Shown: positions 15,430 to 23,900 of the stretch, in pieces
How positions within the stretch are numbered: position 1 is the stretch's first letter
Layout of the letters: each line of letters starts with the position of its first letter
DNA from: Streptomyces sp. PR69
GTDB taxonomy: Bacteria > Actinomycetota > Actinomycetes > Streptomycetales > Streptomycetaceae
Length of the DNA: 64,000 nt
Reading direction: 5' to 3'
Assembly (NCBI RefSeq): GCF_026420845.1
Contig: NZ_JAOWCB010000026.1
Coordinates: 1-64,000, forward strand
Made by a program: the position numbers and the translations under genes
Notes under the pieces: model-generated
Told to the model about the DNA's origin: nothing
Seen by the model: only the letters and a program-made list of their open reading frames with translations
The model's database searches: none

Positions 15430-16715
15430 CAAGCGCACTGCCCACCTGGTACTCCACCGACGCCGAGGACCTCTCCCTCGACCCGGTCGAGCAGGCCATC
15501 CGCGACATCGCCCTCGGCCGGCCCGTCGTGGTCGTCGACGACGAGGACCGCGAGAACGAAGGCGACCTCGTCATCGCCGCCGAGAAGGCGACCCCCGAGA
15601 TCGTCGCCTTCATGATGAGCGAGTGCCGCGGGCTGATCTGCGCCCCCATGGAGGGCGACGAGCTGGACCGCCTGAAGCTGCCGCAGATGGTGGACCACAA
15701 CACCGAGTCCATGAAGACCGCCTTCACGGTCTCCGTCGACGCGGGCCCCGCCCACGGCGTCACCACCGGCATCTCCGCCGCCGACCGCGCTGCCACCCTG
15801 CAGCTCCTGGCGAGCCGCGCCGCCCAGCCGTCCGACTTCGTACGTCCGGGCCATATCTTCCCGCTGCGCGCCAAGCCCGGCGGTGTGCTGGTGCGCAACG
15901 GACACACCGAAGCCGCCGTGGACCTCGCCCGGCTCGCCGGGCTGCGCCCCGCAGGCGCGATCGTCGAGATCGCCGGCGAGGACGGGGTCATGCTGCGTCT
16001 GCCCGAGCTGGTCCCCTTCGCCCGCAAGCACGGACTGACGATCATCTCCATCGAGGATCTGATCGCCTATCGCCGCTCCAGCGAGCCCACCGTCCGGCGC
16101 GAGGCCGAGGTCGATCTGCCGACCGCTTACGGCCGCTTCACCGCCTACGGTTACCGCTCCACCGTCGATGGCGTCGAGCATGTCGCCCTCGTCCACGGCG
16201 ACGTCGGCGACGGCGAGGACCTGCTCGTCCGCGTCCACTCCGAGTGCCTGACCGGCGATGTGTTCCACTCCCTGCGCTGCGACTGCGGCCCCCAGCTCCA
16301 GGCGTCCATGCGGCAGATCACCGAGACCGGGCGCGGCGTGGTCGTCTATCTGCGCGGCCACGAGGGACGCGGCATCGGCCTGCTGTCCAAGCTGCGGGCA
16401 TACGAACTCCAGGAGCGCGGCCGCGACACCCTCGACGCCAATCTGGAACTAGGCCTGCCCGCCGACGCCCGCGACTATGCGGCCGGCGCGCAGATCCTCG
16501 CCGACCTCGGCGTACGCAGCCTGCGGCTGATGACCAACAACCCCGAGAAGATCTCCGCGCTCACCCGCCATGGGCTGACCGTCCTCGGCCGGGAGCCGAT
16601 GCCCGTCCAGGCGGGCGAGCACAATCTGCGGTACCTGCGCACCAAGCGGGACCGCATGGGCCATGACCTGCCCGGGCTGGACGCCGCCCCGGCGGCGGCC
16701 TGCGGCAACCAGTGA
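15426..16715 (+). CDS. ribBA: RibBA: DHBP synthase / GTP cyclohydrolase II
   Basis: A 429-residue bifunctional enzyme. The N-terminal half (residues about 18-215) is 3,4-dihydroxy-2-butanone-4-phosphate synthase, with DDEDRENEGDLVIAAE and HNTESMKTAFTVSVD. The C-terminal half (about 220-410) is GTP cyclohydrolase II, with the zinc cysteines in SECLTGDVFHSLRCDCG and the catalytic RGHEGRGIGL. Together they start both branches of riboflavin synthesis. ATG overlaps the ribM stop by four bases. The last 18 residues are variable. The stop codon lies within a 26-base tandem duplication that also spans the gap before ribH. Confidence 0.95.
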   Translation: MTSALPTWYSTDAEDLSLDPVEQAIRDIALGRPVVVVDDEDRENEGDLVIAAEKATPEIVAFMMSECRGLICAPMEGDELDRLKLPQMVDHNTESMKTAFTVSVDAGPAHGVTTGISAADRAATLQLLASRAAQPSDFVRPGHIFPLRAKPGGVLVRNGHTEAAVDLARLAGLRPAGAIVEIAGEDGVMLRLPELVPFARKHGLTIISIEDLIAYRRSSEPTVRREAEVDLPTAYGRFTAYGYRSTVDGVEHVALVHGDVGDGEDLLVRVHSECLTGDVFHSLRCDCGPQLQASMRQITETGRGVVVYLRGHEGRGIGLLSKLRAYELQERGRDTLDANLELGLPADARDYAAGAQILADLGVRSLRLMTNNPEKISALTRHGLTVLGREPMPVQAGEHNLRYLRTKRDRMGHDLPGLDAAPAAACGNQ

Positions 16716-16761
16716 CAACCGGCAGAACCAGAGCACAGTGACAACCGGCAGAACCAGATCA
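16710..16761 (+). repeat. 26-base tandem duplication between ribBA and ribH
   Basis: CAGTGACAACCGGCAGAACC plus six more bases occurs twice with a period of 26, with one or two differences near the end of the unit. The first copy contains the ribBA stop codon; the second ends ten bases before the ribH ribosome site. It lengthens the intercistronic gap to 63 bases, unusual in an otherwise overlapping operon. Confidence 0.85.
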
Positions 16762-16778
16762 CAAGGAGCAAGAGCAAC

Positions 16779-17264
16779 GTGAGCGGCAAGGGCGCACCCG
16801 AACTGTCCGTACGCAACTGCGGCGACCTGCGGGTCGCGGTGATCGCGGCACAGTGGCACGAGAAAGTGATGGACGGACTGGTCGACGGCGCCCTGCGCGC
16901 CCTGCACGAGCTGGGCATCGACGAGCCCACGCTGCTGCGCGTCCCGGGCAGCTTCGAGCTGCCCGTCGTCGCCAAGGTGCTGGCCGGCCGCGGCTATGAC
17001 GCGGTCGTGGCCCTCGGCGTCGTCATCCGCGGCGGCACCCCGCACTTCGACTATGTGTGCCAGGGCGTTGCCCAGGGCCTCACACAGGTCAGCGTGGACA
17101 CCGGCGTCCCCGTCGGCTTCGGCGTGCTGACCTGCGACACCGAGGAGCAGGCGCTGGACCGTGCGGGCCTTGAGGGCTCCAGTGAGGACAAGGGCCATGA
17201 GGCGGTCACCGCCGCCGTGGCCACCGCGGCCACCCTGCGTTCAGTATCTGAACCCTGGCGCTGA
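16779..17264 (+). CDS. ribH: 6,7-dimethyl-8-ribityllumazine synthase
   Basis: A 161-residue lumazine synthase. Recognisable blocks: VIAAQWHEKVMDGLVDGAL, VPGSFELPVVAK, ALGVVIRGGTPHFDYVC and GVPVGFGVLTCDTEEQA. It condenses the two products of the RibBA branches to lumazine, the substrate of RibE, and forms icosahedral or pentameric shells in relatives. GTG start with AAGGAG at 16761. Last gene of the riboflavin operon; a GC-rich 8-base stem (GGCGCTGAGGCGCC region, 17257-17270) follows but hisE starts only 33 bases later, so readthrough into the his genes is possible. Confidence 0.95.
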   Translation: MSGKGAPELSVRNCGDLRVAVIAAQWHEKVMDGLVDGALRALHELGIDEPTLLRVPGSFELPVVAKVLAGRGYDAVVALGVVIRGGTPHFDYVCQGVAQGLTQVSVDTGVPVGFGVLTCDTEEQALDRAGLEGSSEDKGHEAVTAAVATAATLRSVSEPWR

Positions 17265-17297
17265 GGCGCCGGGGTTTCCGCGTAGGGTGGGAGCACC

Positions 17298-17570
17298 ATG
17301 TCCAAGAAGACGTTCGAGGAGCTCTTCACCGAGCTCCAGCACAAGGCCGCCCATGGCGACCCCGCCACCTCCCGCACCGCCGAGCTGGTCGACAAGGGCG
17401 TCCATGCCATCGGCAAGAAGGTCGTCGAAGAGGCCGCCGAAGTGTGGATGGCCGCCGAGTACGAGGGCAAGGAGGCAGCGGCCGAGGAGATCTCGCAGCT
17501 CCTCTACCACGTCCAGGTGATGATGGTCGCCCGCGGAATCTCCCTCGACGACGTCTACGCCCACCTGTGA
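17298..17570 (+). CDS. hisE: Phosphoribosyl-ATP pyrophosphatase
   Basis: A 90-residue all-helical MazG-like enzyme, with the metal-binding EEAAEVWMAAEYE and EISQLLYHVQVMM helices of HisE. It hydrolyses phosphoribosyl-ATP to phosphoribosyl-AMP, the second step of histidine synthesis. ATG at 17298 is preceded by GTGGGAG. It stands next to hisG, the first step, as in other Streptomyces, away from the main his cluster. Confidence 0.95.
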   Translation: MSKKTFEELFTELQHKAAHGDPATSRTAELVDKGVHAIGKKVVEEAAEVWMAAEYEGKEAAAEEISQLLYHVQVMMVARGISLDDVYAHL

Positions 17571-17634
17571 AACACCCCGCCCTCACGTCTTAAGTCCCGC
17601 ATCACCCCACTGAAGAGCAAAGGAAGCCCGTCTC

Positions 17635-18483
17635 ATGTTGCGCATCGCCGTCCCCAACAAGGGTTCACTGTCCGGACCTGCGTCGGCGATGCTCCATGAG
17701 GCGGGCTATCAGCAGCGCAAGGAGTCCAAGGAACTCGTCCTGGTCGACCCGGAGAACGAGGTCGAGTTCTTCTATCTCCGCCCCCGCGACATCGCGATCT
17801 ACGTCAGCTCCGGCAAGCTCGACATCGGCATCACCGGCCGCGATCTGCTGCTGGACTCCGGCGCCAACGCGGAGGAGATCCTGCAGCTTGGCTTCGCCCG
17901 CTCGACCTTCCGCTACGCCGCCAAGCCGGGCACGGCGAAGGGCCCGGCGGACTTCGGCGGGATGACGATCGCCACCTCCTACGAGGGCATCGTCGCCAAG
18001 CACCTCGCCGACCAGGGCATCGACGCCTCCGTCGTCCACCTCGACGGAGCGGTCGAGACCGCCATCGAGCTGGGCGTCGCCCAGGTCATCGCGGACGTCG
18101 TGGAGACCGGCACCAGCCTGCGCAACGCGGGCCTGGAGATCGTCGGCGAGCCGATCCTCACCTCCGAGGCGGTCGTCATCCGGCGCACCGGCGCCGATGC
18201 CGAGAACCCCCAGGTGCAGCAGTTCCTGCGCCGCCTCCAGGGCGTCCTGGTCGCCCGCAGCTACGTGATGATGGACTACGACTGCCGGGTCGAGGACCTG
18301 GAGAAGGCCGTCGCCCTGACCCCCGGTCTGGAGTCCCCGACGATCTCCCCGCTGCACCACGAGGGCTGGGTCGCGGTGCGCTCCATGGTCGAGGCGAAGG
18401 AGGCGCAGCGGATCATGGACGATCTGTATGCGCTGGGCGCCCGGGCCATCCTCACCACGGCCATCCACGCCTGCCGTCTCTGA
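17635..18483 (+). CDS. hisG: ATP phosphoribosyltransferase, long form
   Basis: A 282-residue HisG of the long, self-regulated type: two periplasmic-binding-like catalytic lobes (MLRIAVPNKGSLSG at the start; DVVETGTSLRNAGLEI as the PRPP loop, about residues 158-173) and a C-terminal ACT-like domain (about 210-282) that binds histidine for feedback inhibition. It catalyses the first committed step of histidine synthesis. AAAGGAAG lies upstream of the ATG. It follows hisE by 64 bases and is probably cotranscribed with it. Confidence 0.95.
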   Translation: MLRIAVPNKGSLSGPASAMLHEAGYQQRKESKELVLVDPENEVEFFYLRPRDIAIYVSSGKLDIGITGRDLLLDSGANAEEILQLGFARSTFRYAAKPGTAKGPADFGGMTIATSYEGIVAKHLADQGIDASVVHLDGAVETAIELGVAQVIADVVETGTSLRNAGLEIVGEPILTSEAVVIRRTGADAENPQVQQFLRRLQGVLVARSYVMMDYDCRVEDLEKAVALTPGLESPTISPLHHEGWVAVRSMVEAKEAQRIMDDLYALGARAILTTAIHACRL

Positions 18484-18556
18484 CCGACCGTCCCCGGTTC
18501 CGGCGGCCGTCCCTCCGCGGCCGCCGGGCCGCTCACCCCAGGATGCCCCCGACGCC

Positions 18557-19027
18557 ATGACCGCCGCCGCCTCCGACCCCCGCACCCCCGCGCTCCCGGT
18601 CACCTTCCGGCCGACCCGCACCCGTGTCGTCCTGCTCTCCGTGGGCGCGGTCATGTTCGCGGTCATCACCGCCGTCGCCGTGACGCTGGAGCGCCTCAAC
18701 CCGGGGGAGCGGGTCAGCTTCATCGTCACCGCGCTGCTCTTCTTCGGCGTGCTGGCGCTGCTCAGCCGGCCCAAGGTCGTCGCCGACGAGACGGGCGTCA
18801 CCGTCGTCAACCTCACCCGGACGCGCCGCCTCGACTGGGCGGAGATCCTCCGGGTCAATCTGCGGCCCGGCGACCCCTGGGTCTTCCTGGACCTCAGCGA
18901 CGGCACCAGCCTGCCCGCCCTCGGCATCCAGCCCGGCATCGCCAAGAAGCAGGCCATCCGCGACGCACGCGCACTGCGTGCCCTGGCTGAGGAACGCGGC
19001 ACAAGCCAGGACGGCGCCGGCGCATAG
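18557..19027 (+). CDS. Membrane-anchored PH-domain protein
   Basis: A 156-residue protein with two adjacent transmembrane helices (about residues 26-48 and 55-75) followed by a bacterial PH-like domain of the DUF2581/PF10756 type: RPKVVADETGVTVVNLTRTR, then LDWAEILRVNLRPGDPWVFL. Such proteins are common in Streptomyces, of unknown role, perhaps membrane scaffolds. The ATG at 18557 is 73 bases after hisG; the frame is open before it but upstream codons overlap hisG. A strong hairpin 70 bases after the stop probably ends the transcript. Confidence 0.82.
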   Translation: MTAAASDPRTPALPVTFRPTRTRVVLLSVGAVMFAVITAVAVTLERLNPGERVSFIVTALLFFGVLALLSRPKVVADETGVTVVNLTRTRRLDWAEILRVNLRPGDPWVFLDLSDGTSLPALGIQPGIAKKQAIRDARALRALAEERGTSQDGAGA

Positions 19028-19094
19028 CCGAGGCTCCGCCCCAGACCCCGCGCGGGGGGCTCCGCCCCCGGCCCCCGGTACGGCCTTCGGCCGT

Positions 19095-19147
19095 GTCCTC
19101 AAGCGCCGGACGGGCTGGAAAATCCAGCCCGTCCGGCGCTTGAGGAC
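19095..19147. terminator. 25-base perfect hairpin, Streptomyces intergenic repeat
   Basis: A 25-base arm (19095-19119, centre AAGCGCCGGACGGGCT) is repeated exactly inverted at 19123-19147 with an AAA loop. It lies between convergent genes (PH-domain protein and AAA ATPase) and would act as a terminator in both directions. Very similar hairpins are dispersed in many Streptomyces genomes. GC-rich repeated filler (GGGGCGGAGCCCC type) surrounds it. Confidence 0.8.
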
Positions 19148-19227
19148 AAAATGAGCCCCGCCTGGGGTCCCCCCGGACGGAGTCTGGGGGAGATTGAGGC
19201 GCGGGGGTCCGGGGCGGAGCCCCCGGG

Positions 19228-21138
19228 TTACGGGGCCTGTGGGCCCCGGCCCGAGAGCACCTCGCCATACGCCTGCATCAGATCCGGCAGCCGCAGCGTC
19301 GCCAGATCCTCACGCGTCGGCGTGCCCGCATACCCGGACAGCCGCAGATCCCGATAGGCGCAGCTCTTCTCGTACAGGGTGCGCAGAAACCGGCCGTTGC
19401 CCAGTTCGTCGATCCAGCCCTGGTCGACCACATGGCCGCTGATGGAGCGCAGCTCGTCGACCGCCTCCTCGTCCCACACATCACCGCTCTCCGCCGCCAG
19501 CACCTGGCCGATCGCGGTCAGTTCGAGGGGGCGGTACGAAGGGAAGTCCACGCGGGTCGTGAAGCGGGACGACAGCCCCGGGTTGGCGGCCAGCAGCCGG
19601 TCCATGCCCTCCGGATAGCCGGCCAGGATGACCACCAGGTGGTCGCGGTTGTCCTCGGCCCGCTTGAGGAGGACCTGGAGCGCCTCGTCGCCGTAGGCGT
19701 CCCCCTTGCTGTAGCCGGAGTTGGACAGGCTGTACGCCTCGTCCACGAACAGCACCCCGCCCAGCGCCGAGTCGATCAGCTCATTGGCCTTCACCGCCGT
19801 CTGGCCGAGGAACTCGCCCACCAGATCGGCCCGCTGGGCCTCCACCAGATGGTCGCCGTGCAGCAGCCCGAGGGCGTAGAAGACCCGGCCGAGAATCCGC
19901 GCTACCGTGGTCTTGCCGGTGCCGGAGGGACCGGAGAAGACAAAGTGACGTTTCGGCGGCTGGACGGGAAGCCCCTGCCCCGCCCGGAGCCGCGCCATCC
20001 TCAACTGTGCCGACAACGCCTTGACCTGGCGCTTCACCGGCTCCAGACCGACCATCCGCTCCAGCTCCGCCAGTGCCTGTTCCAGCGCCAGCGGGTCGGT
20101 GGGCCCGGCCGGGAACGGCGGGGGAGCGGGCTGCTGCGGCACGGTCGCCCTGCGGTGTAATCCGGAGGCGGCGTCGGGCGGGGGCGCCCCCGGCAGCGGC
20201 GGCTGTGCGTCCGGCCCCGGCCTGGCCTCGGCCGGGAGCGACTCGCCCTCCGACTGTGTCTCCGGCAGGTCCGGGCCGATCCCCGTCAGCGACACGCTGG
20301 CCAGCCCGGCGGGTCCGGCGTAGGCGTTGAAGGCGTCGGCCCCGTCGACCCCGTCGATGCCGGCGTCGTACTCCGCGATCGCGGCGAGCCGGGCGGAGGT
20401 GTCCATGAACGCGGGGTCGATCTTGTGCACGGCGCGGTACAGCGGAAGCGCCGCCGCGCTGCGGCCCGTGCCCTCGTGCGCCCGGGCCAGCCAGTACCGC
20501 AGCTCCTTGCGCTGCGGCTGCTCGCTGCGGCAGCGCATCAGCGCGGCCGAGAGCAGCGGCTCCGCCTGACCGTACATCTCCAGCCTGACCCGGGCCATCC
20601 CGCCGAACAGCCCGGCCTCGATGCCCAGCACGGGATCGTCGACCAGCGGCTCCGTATGGCGTACGAGCTGCTCCCAGTCCTTGACCAGATAGGCCCGGCA
20701 GGCGTGCAGAAAGCGCACCTGGGGGTCGGCGTCGACGGGCGGGAGCGCGGCGAGCGCCCGGTCAAGCTCCGGGACATGGCGGCCGTCGAGCCAGTGCGAG
20801 GCATGGGCGAGCAGCAGATCGCGGGGGCTCTCCAGCACGGGCTGCACCCACCAGCCCAGCCAGTACCAGGAGTTCAGGGTGCGGCGGTGGCGGGTGCGCT
20901 GCTCGCCGAAGCGGTCACGGGCGCCGTACATGCGCAGCAGCGCGGTGGCGGTGTCGATGCGCAGGGCGTGCAGCCCGAGCCAGCCGTCCGCCATCTGGGG
21001 GTCCAGCCGCACGGCGGTCCGGAACTCCTCCTCGGCCTGCGGATAGGCGCCCATCGTGTAGGCGTCGACTCCCCGCACCCAGGCGAGGTCGGCGGGGGCG
21101 TGCACGCCTTGAGTGCCGCTGTCCATAGGGCTGCCCAT
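19228..21138 (-). CDS. TPR-containing CbxX/CfqX-type AAA ATPase (EccA-like)
   Basis: A 636-residue protein: N-terminal TPR-like helical region (about residues 15-270), a Pro/Ala-rich linker (about 290-370), and a C-terminal CbxX-type AAA domain with Walker A FSGPSGTGKTTVAR, Walker B GGVLFVDEAYSL and sensor/arginine region GLSSRFTTRVDFPSY. This layout is that of EccA chaperone ATPases of type VII secretion, but no ESX gene is nearby, so an orphan chaperone or remodeller is as likely. Start at 21138 (MGSPMDSG) follows a GGGGGG run by two bases; 21126 (MDSG) and an upstream GTG at 21159 are alternatives. Confidence 0.85.
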   Translation of the reverse strand: MGSPMDSGTQGVHAPADLAWVRGVDAYTMGAYPQAEEEFRTAVRLDPQMADGWLGLHALRIDTATALLRMYGARDRFGEQRTRHRRTLNSWYWLGWWVQPVLESPRDLLLAHASHWLDGRHVPELDRALAALPPVDADPQVRFLHACRAYLVKDWEQLVRHTEPLVDDPVLGIEAGLFGGMARVRLEMYGQAEPLLSAALMRCRSEQPQRKELRYWLARAHEGTGRSAAALPLYRAVHKIDPAFMDTSARLAAIAEYDAGIDGVDGADAFNAYAGPAGLASVSLTGIGPDLPETQSEGESLPAEARPGPDAQPPLPGAPPPDAASGLHRRATVPQQPAPPPFPAGPTDPLALEQALAELERMVGLEPVKRQVKALSAQLRMARLRAGQGLPVQPPKRHFVFSGPSGTGKTTVARILGRVFYALGLLHGDHLVEAQRADLVGEFLGQTAVKANELIDSALGGVLFVDEAYSLSNSGYSKGDAYGDEALQVLLKRAEDNRDHLVVILAGYPEGMDRLLAANPGLSSRFTTRVDFPSYRPLELTAIGQVLAAESGDVWDEEAVDELRSISGHVVDQGWIDELGNGRFLRTLYEKSCAYRDLRLSGYAGTPTREDLATLRLPDLMQAYGEVLSGRGPQAP

Positions 21139-21509
21139 ATCCCCCCACAAACTGTGCACCGGATCTCGTCCCGCCGGGCGGGGGCCCGTCGGCCGAGTGC
21201 TGAACCACCCTGCCGTGGAGGGGACTTCACCCCGCCGGGGTGCATCGTACCTGCGCAAAGGGCGCGCCACGAAGACCGCCGCGACCGATCCGGTGAAGGT
21301 GACCCAGGGTGAACGAATCGGGTGAACGGAGCAGGGGGGGGCGGAGGGGGACACGTGCCAGGGCAGAACGAAGCCCCCGGTCACGGGGGAACAACCGGGG
21401 GCTTCGCGTACGCGGCGGCTTCGGAAAGCCGCACATTGAGAACGTAAGACCTCTGCGCCCTCCCGGTCAAGCAGGGTTGAGGCACACTCGAGCCATCGTT
21501 TCCGGCCGC
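21139..21509. other. Intergenic region upstream of the AAA ATPase
   Basis: A 371-base gap between two minus-strand genes. It holds a perfect 10-base hairpin (AAGCCCCCGG at 21371-21380, CCGGGGGCTT at 21395-21404) placed to terminate the uridine kinase-like gene, and beyond it repeated GGTGAA triplets (21291-21323) that may be part of the ATPase promoter. I see no gene. Confidence 0.5.
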
Positions 21510-22163
21510 TCAGCGCACCCGATGGGATTCATCACCCAGTGTGACGACATGGTGCGATCGTGCTGACGTCACAGGTCCCGGCAGCCACTCGTAACCCTCA
21601 CGGCGCTCATGAATCAGCGCATCGGCGAACGGCCGCGAGGGGTCGCCGGCGAAATGGCGGGTCTCCGCCACGGTCCACTCGTCCCAGAAGGCGGAAAGTC
21701 CGCTTCCGTCCCGCTGTCGGCCGCGCTCCCAGGACCTCTCCGGCCCGCGCTCCATCCACAACAGCCGGGCGAGGTACGGGCGGAGCGCACGCCGCCCCGC
21801 CCCCACCCCCTCGACGATCACGACGGGCGCGGCGGGCAGCGGCTGCGATGTGCAAAAGCGCCGTCGGATCCAGTCGTACGGGGCATAGTGCGCGCACTCC
21901 CCGCGGGAGAACGGGCCGATCACCGCCTCCAGCAGCCGCTCGGTCCAGGAGAACAGCTCCTCGTGGGTGGCGAGGTCGTCGAGGTGCAGCACAGGCGCCG
22001 CGGCGGCATTCTCGTCGGCGGCCGGGCCGAGGGCCGTGGCCAGATGCGCGGCGAAGGTGCTCTTGCCCGACCCGGCGTGCCCGTCCACGGCGATCAGCCG
22101 CACCGGCCCGCAGGAGGGGGCCAGGCGGTGCAGCTCAGCCGCGAGCCGGGGGGTCTCGTCCAT
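21510..22163 (-). CDS. Uridine kinase-like P-loop protein
   Basis: A 217-residue P-loop kinase of the uridine kinase/phosphoribulokinase-like group. Walker A is DGHAGSGKSTFAAHLA (about residues 27-42); a DDL motif follows (LHLDDLATH), then VVIVEGVGAG (Walker B position) and an Arg-rich lid (ERSWERGRQRDG). The substrate is unproven; such actinobacterial proteins are annotated as uridine kinase but lack clear uridine-site signatures. ATG at 22163 with GGTGGC upstream. Divergent from the secreted peptidase across 128 bases. Confidence 0.82.
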   Translation of the reverse strand: MDETPRLAAELHRLAPSCGPVRLIAVDGHAGSGKSTFAAHLATALGPAADENAAAAPVLHLDDLATHEELFSWTERLLEAVIGPFSRGECAHYAPYDWIRRRFCTSQPLPAAPVVIVEGVGAGRRALRPYLARLLWMERGPERSWERGRQRDGSGLSAFWDEWTVAETRHFAGDPSRPFADALIHERREGYEWLPGPVTSARSHHVVTLGDESHRVR

Positions 22164-22291
22164 GCCGCCACCCTAAGCGGGAGAGCGAAAACGCGACGCG
22201 TCGCGCGGCTTCTGGCAGAAGTGCGTCCGCACCCCGGATAGTTGTGCCACTGACGTGCACCTGACCTCTGCACCCGCTTCCTGGGGGAGCC

Positions 22292-23692
22292 ATGACCGGA
22301 CACGCATCCCGACGTACCGTGCTCAGCGCCGCCGCGGCGGCCGGGGCCGGGGCCCTGCCGCTGGCCTCGGCGGCGCCTGAGGCCGCGGCTGCCGAGGCCA
22401 CGGGTCCCGCGGCCGCCGCGCAGCGGACCGCCGCGCGGGGAGGCCGGCCGCCGCACCCCGCGCCGCTGATCGACAACCGCTTCTGGAGCTCGTACACCGA
22501 CTGGCGCTGCGGCGAGCAGGCCGGCACCCGCCCGGTCGGCGGCCGCCGGCCCGGGCTCGTCATCGCCGCCCCCGCGGGCCGCACGGAGTACGCCGACCCG
22601 CACACCGGGCGGACCTCCCTGTGGGAGTACGCCACCTGGACCTCCCCGGTCCACCGCTCCCGCGTCCCCGCGACCGAGGTGATCGCCTCGTGGAACGCCG
22701 ACACCCCGGCCGGCACCTGGATCGGGATCGAGCTGCGCGGACGCTACTCCGACGGCGGTCTGACACCCTGGTTCACCATGGGCCGGTGGGCAGCGGGCGA
22801 CGGAGACATCCGCCGTACCTCGGTCGACGGCCAGAGCGACGGCAGGGCGACCGTCTGGACGGACACCTTCGCCGTCGACGACCCGGCGAGCGGGCTGCGC
22901 CTGGAGTCGTACCGGCTCCGGATCACGCTCTTCCGCGCCCCCGGCACCCGTCTGACACCCGTCGTCCGGCGGCTGGGCGCCATGGCCTCCGACATCCCGG
23001 ACCGCTTTGGAGTCCCGGAGTCCCGGCCGTGCGTCGCCCGGGAGCTGCGGGTGCCCCGGTACTCGCAGAACATCCACATCGGCCGGTACCCGGAGTACGA
23101 CAACGGCGGCGAGGCCTGGTGCAGCCCCACCTCCTCCCAGATGATCATCGAGTACTGGGGCCGCAGGCCCACGGCCGAGGACCTCGCGTGGGTGAACCCG
23201 GACTTCGACGACCCCCAGGTCTGCCACGCCGCCCGGTTCACCTACGACTACCAGTACGAAGGCTGCGGCAACTGGCCCTTCAACGCCGCCTACGCGGCCT
23301 CCTACCGGGATATGAGCGCCGTCGTCACCCGGCTGCACACGCTGACCGACGTCGAGACCCTGATCCGGGCCGGCATCCCGGTGATCACTTCCCAGTCCTT
23401 CCGGGAGGAGGAGCTGACCGGCGCGGGCTATGGCACGGCCGGGCATCTGATGACGGTCATCGGCTTCACCGAGACGGGCGACGTGATCGCCAATGACCCG
23501 GCGTCGCCGGGCAACGAGGCCGTGCGCCGGGTCTACCGCCGCGCCGAGTGGGAGAAGATCTGGCTGCGCACCAAGCGCCACAACGCCGAAGGAAAGGTGG
23601 TCTCCGGCACCGGAGGCGTCTGCTACGTCTACTGGCCGGCCTTCCCCGGCCCCGCCCAGCGTCACGCCCTGGCGGCCGTCGGCATCCGCTGA
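22292..23692 (+). CDS. Tat-exported C39-family cysteine peptidase
   Basis: A 466-residue secreted protein. The N-terminus is a twin-arginine signal (SRRTVLSAAAAAGAGALPLA, cleavage near residues 33-38). A beta-rich region (about 70-240) precedes a C39-like peptidase domain (about 250-440) with catalytic Cys in GGEAWCSPTSSQMIIEYWG, His in AGHLMTVIGF and Asp in VIANDPAS. Substrate unknown; possibly peptidoglycan or a leader peptide, but no bacteriocin gene is near. GGGGGAG is just before the ATG at 22292. Confidence 0.87.
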   Translation: MTGHASRRTVLSAAAAAGAGALPLASAAPEAAAAEATGPAAAAQRTAARGGRPPHPAPLIDNRFWSSYTDWRCGEQAGTRPVGGRRPGLVIAAPAGRTEYADPHTGRTSLWEYATWTSPVHRSRVPATEVIASWNADTPAGTWIGIELRGRYSDGGLTPWFTMGRWAAGDGDIRRTSVDGQSDGRATVWTDTFAVDDPASGLRLESYRLRITLFRAPGTRLTPVVRRLGAMASDIPDRFGVPESRPCVARELRVPRYSQNIHIGRYPEYDNGGEAWCSPTSSQMIIEYWGRRPTAEDLAWVNPDFDDPQVCHAARFTYDYQYEGCGNWPFNAAYAASYRDMSAVVTRLHTLTDVETLIRAGIPVITSQSFREEELTGAGYGTAGHLMTVIGFTETGDVIANDPASPGNEAVRRVYRRAEWEKIWLRTKRHNAEGKVVSGTGGVCYVYWPAFPGPAQRHALAAVGIR

Positions 23693-23900
23693 GCGGTCCG
23701 CGGCCCGCGGCTGCGGTCGGCCGCTGTCCACAGCCCGTGACGGAAGTCCGCTGATCGGGCATACTCAACGCGCCACAGCCGCCGCCGAGCCACTTCCGCG
23801 ACCCGGAGGGGCAGCATCGGCCTGGCAGAGAGACCCGGCGGCGCGCCCTCACCCTCAGTGCGCGTCCGCCGCCGCGCCCGACAGGGAGGAGAGCGCCGCA

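Noticed and set aside
21371..21470. Hairpin region tested as a tRNA gene
   Set aside because: No cloverleaf, anticodon loop or GGTTCGAATCC-type T arm can be drawn; it fits a terminator stem only.
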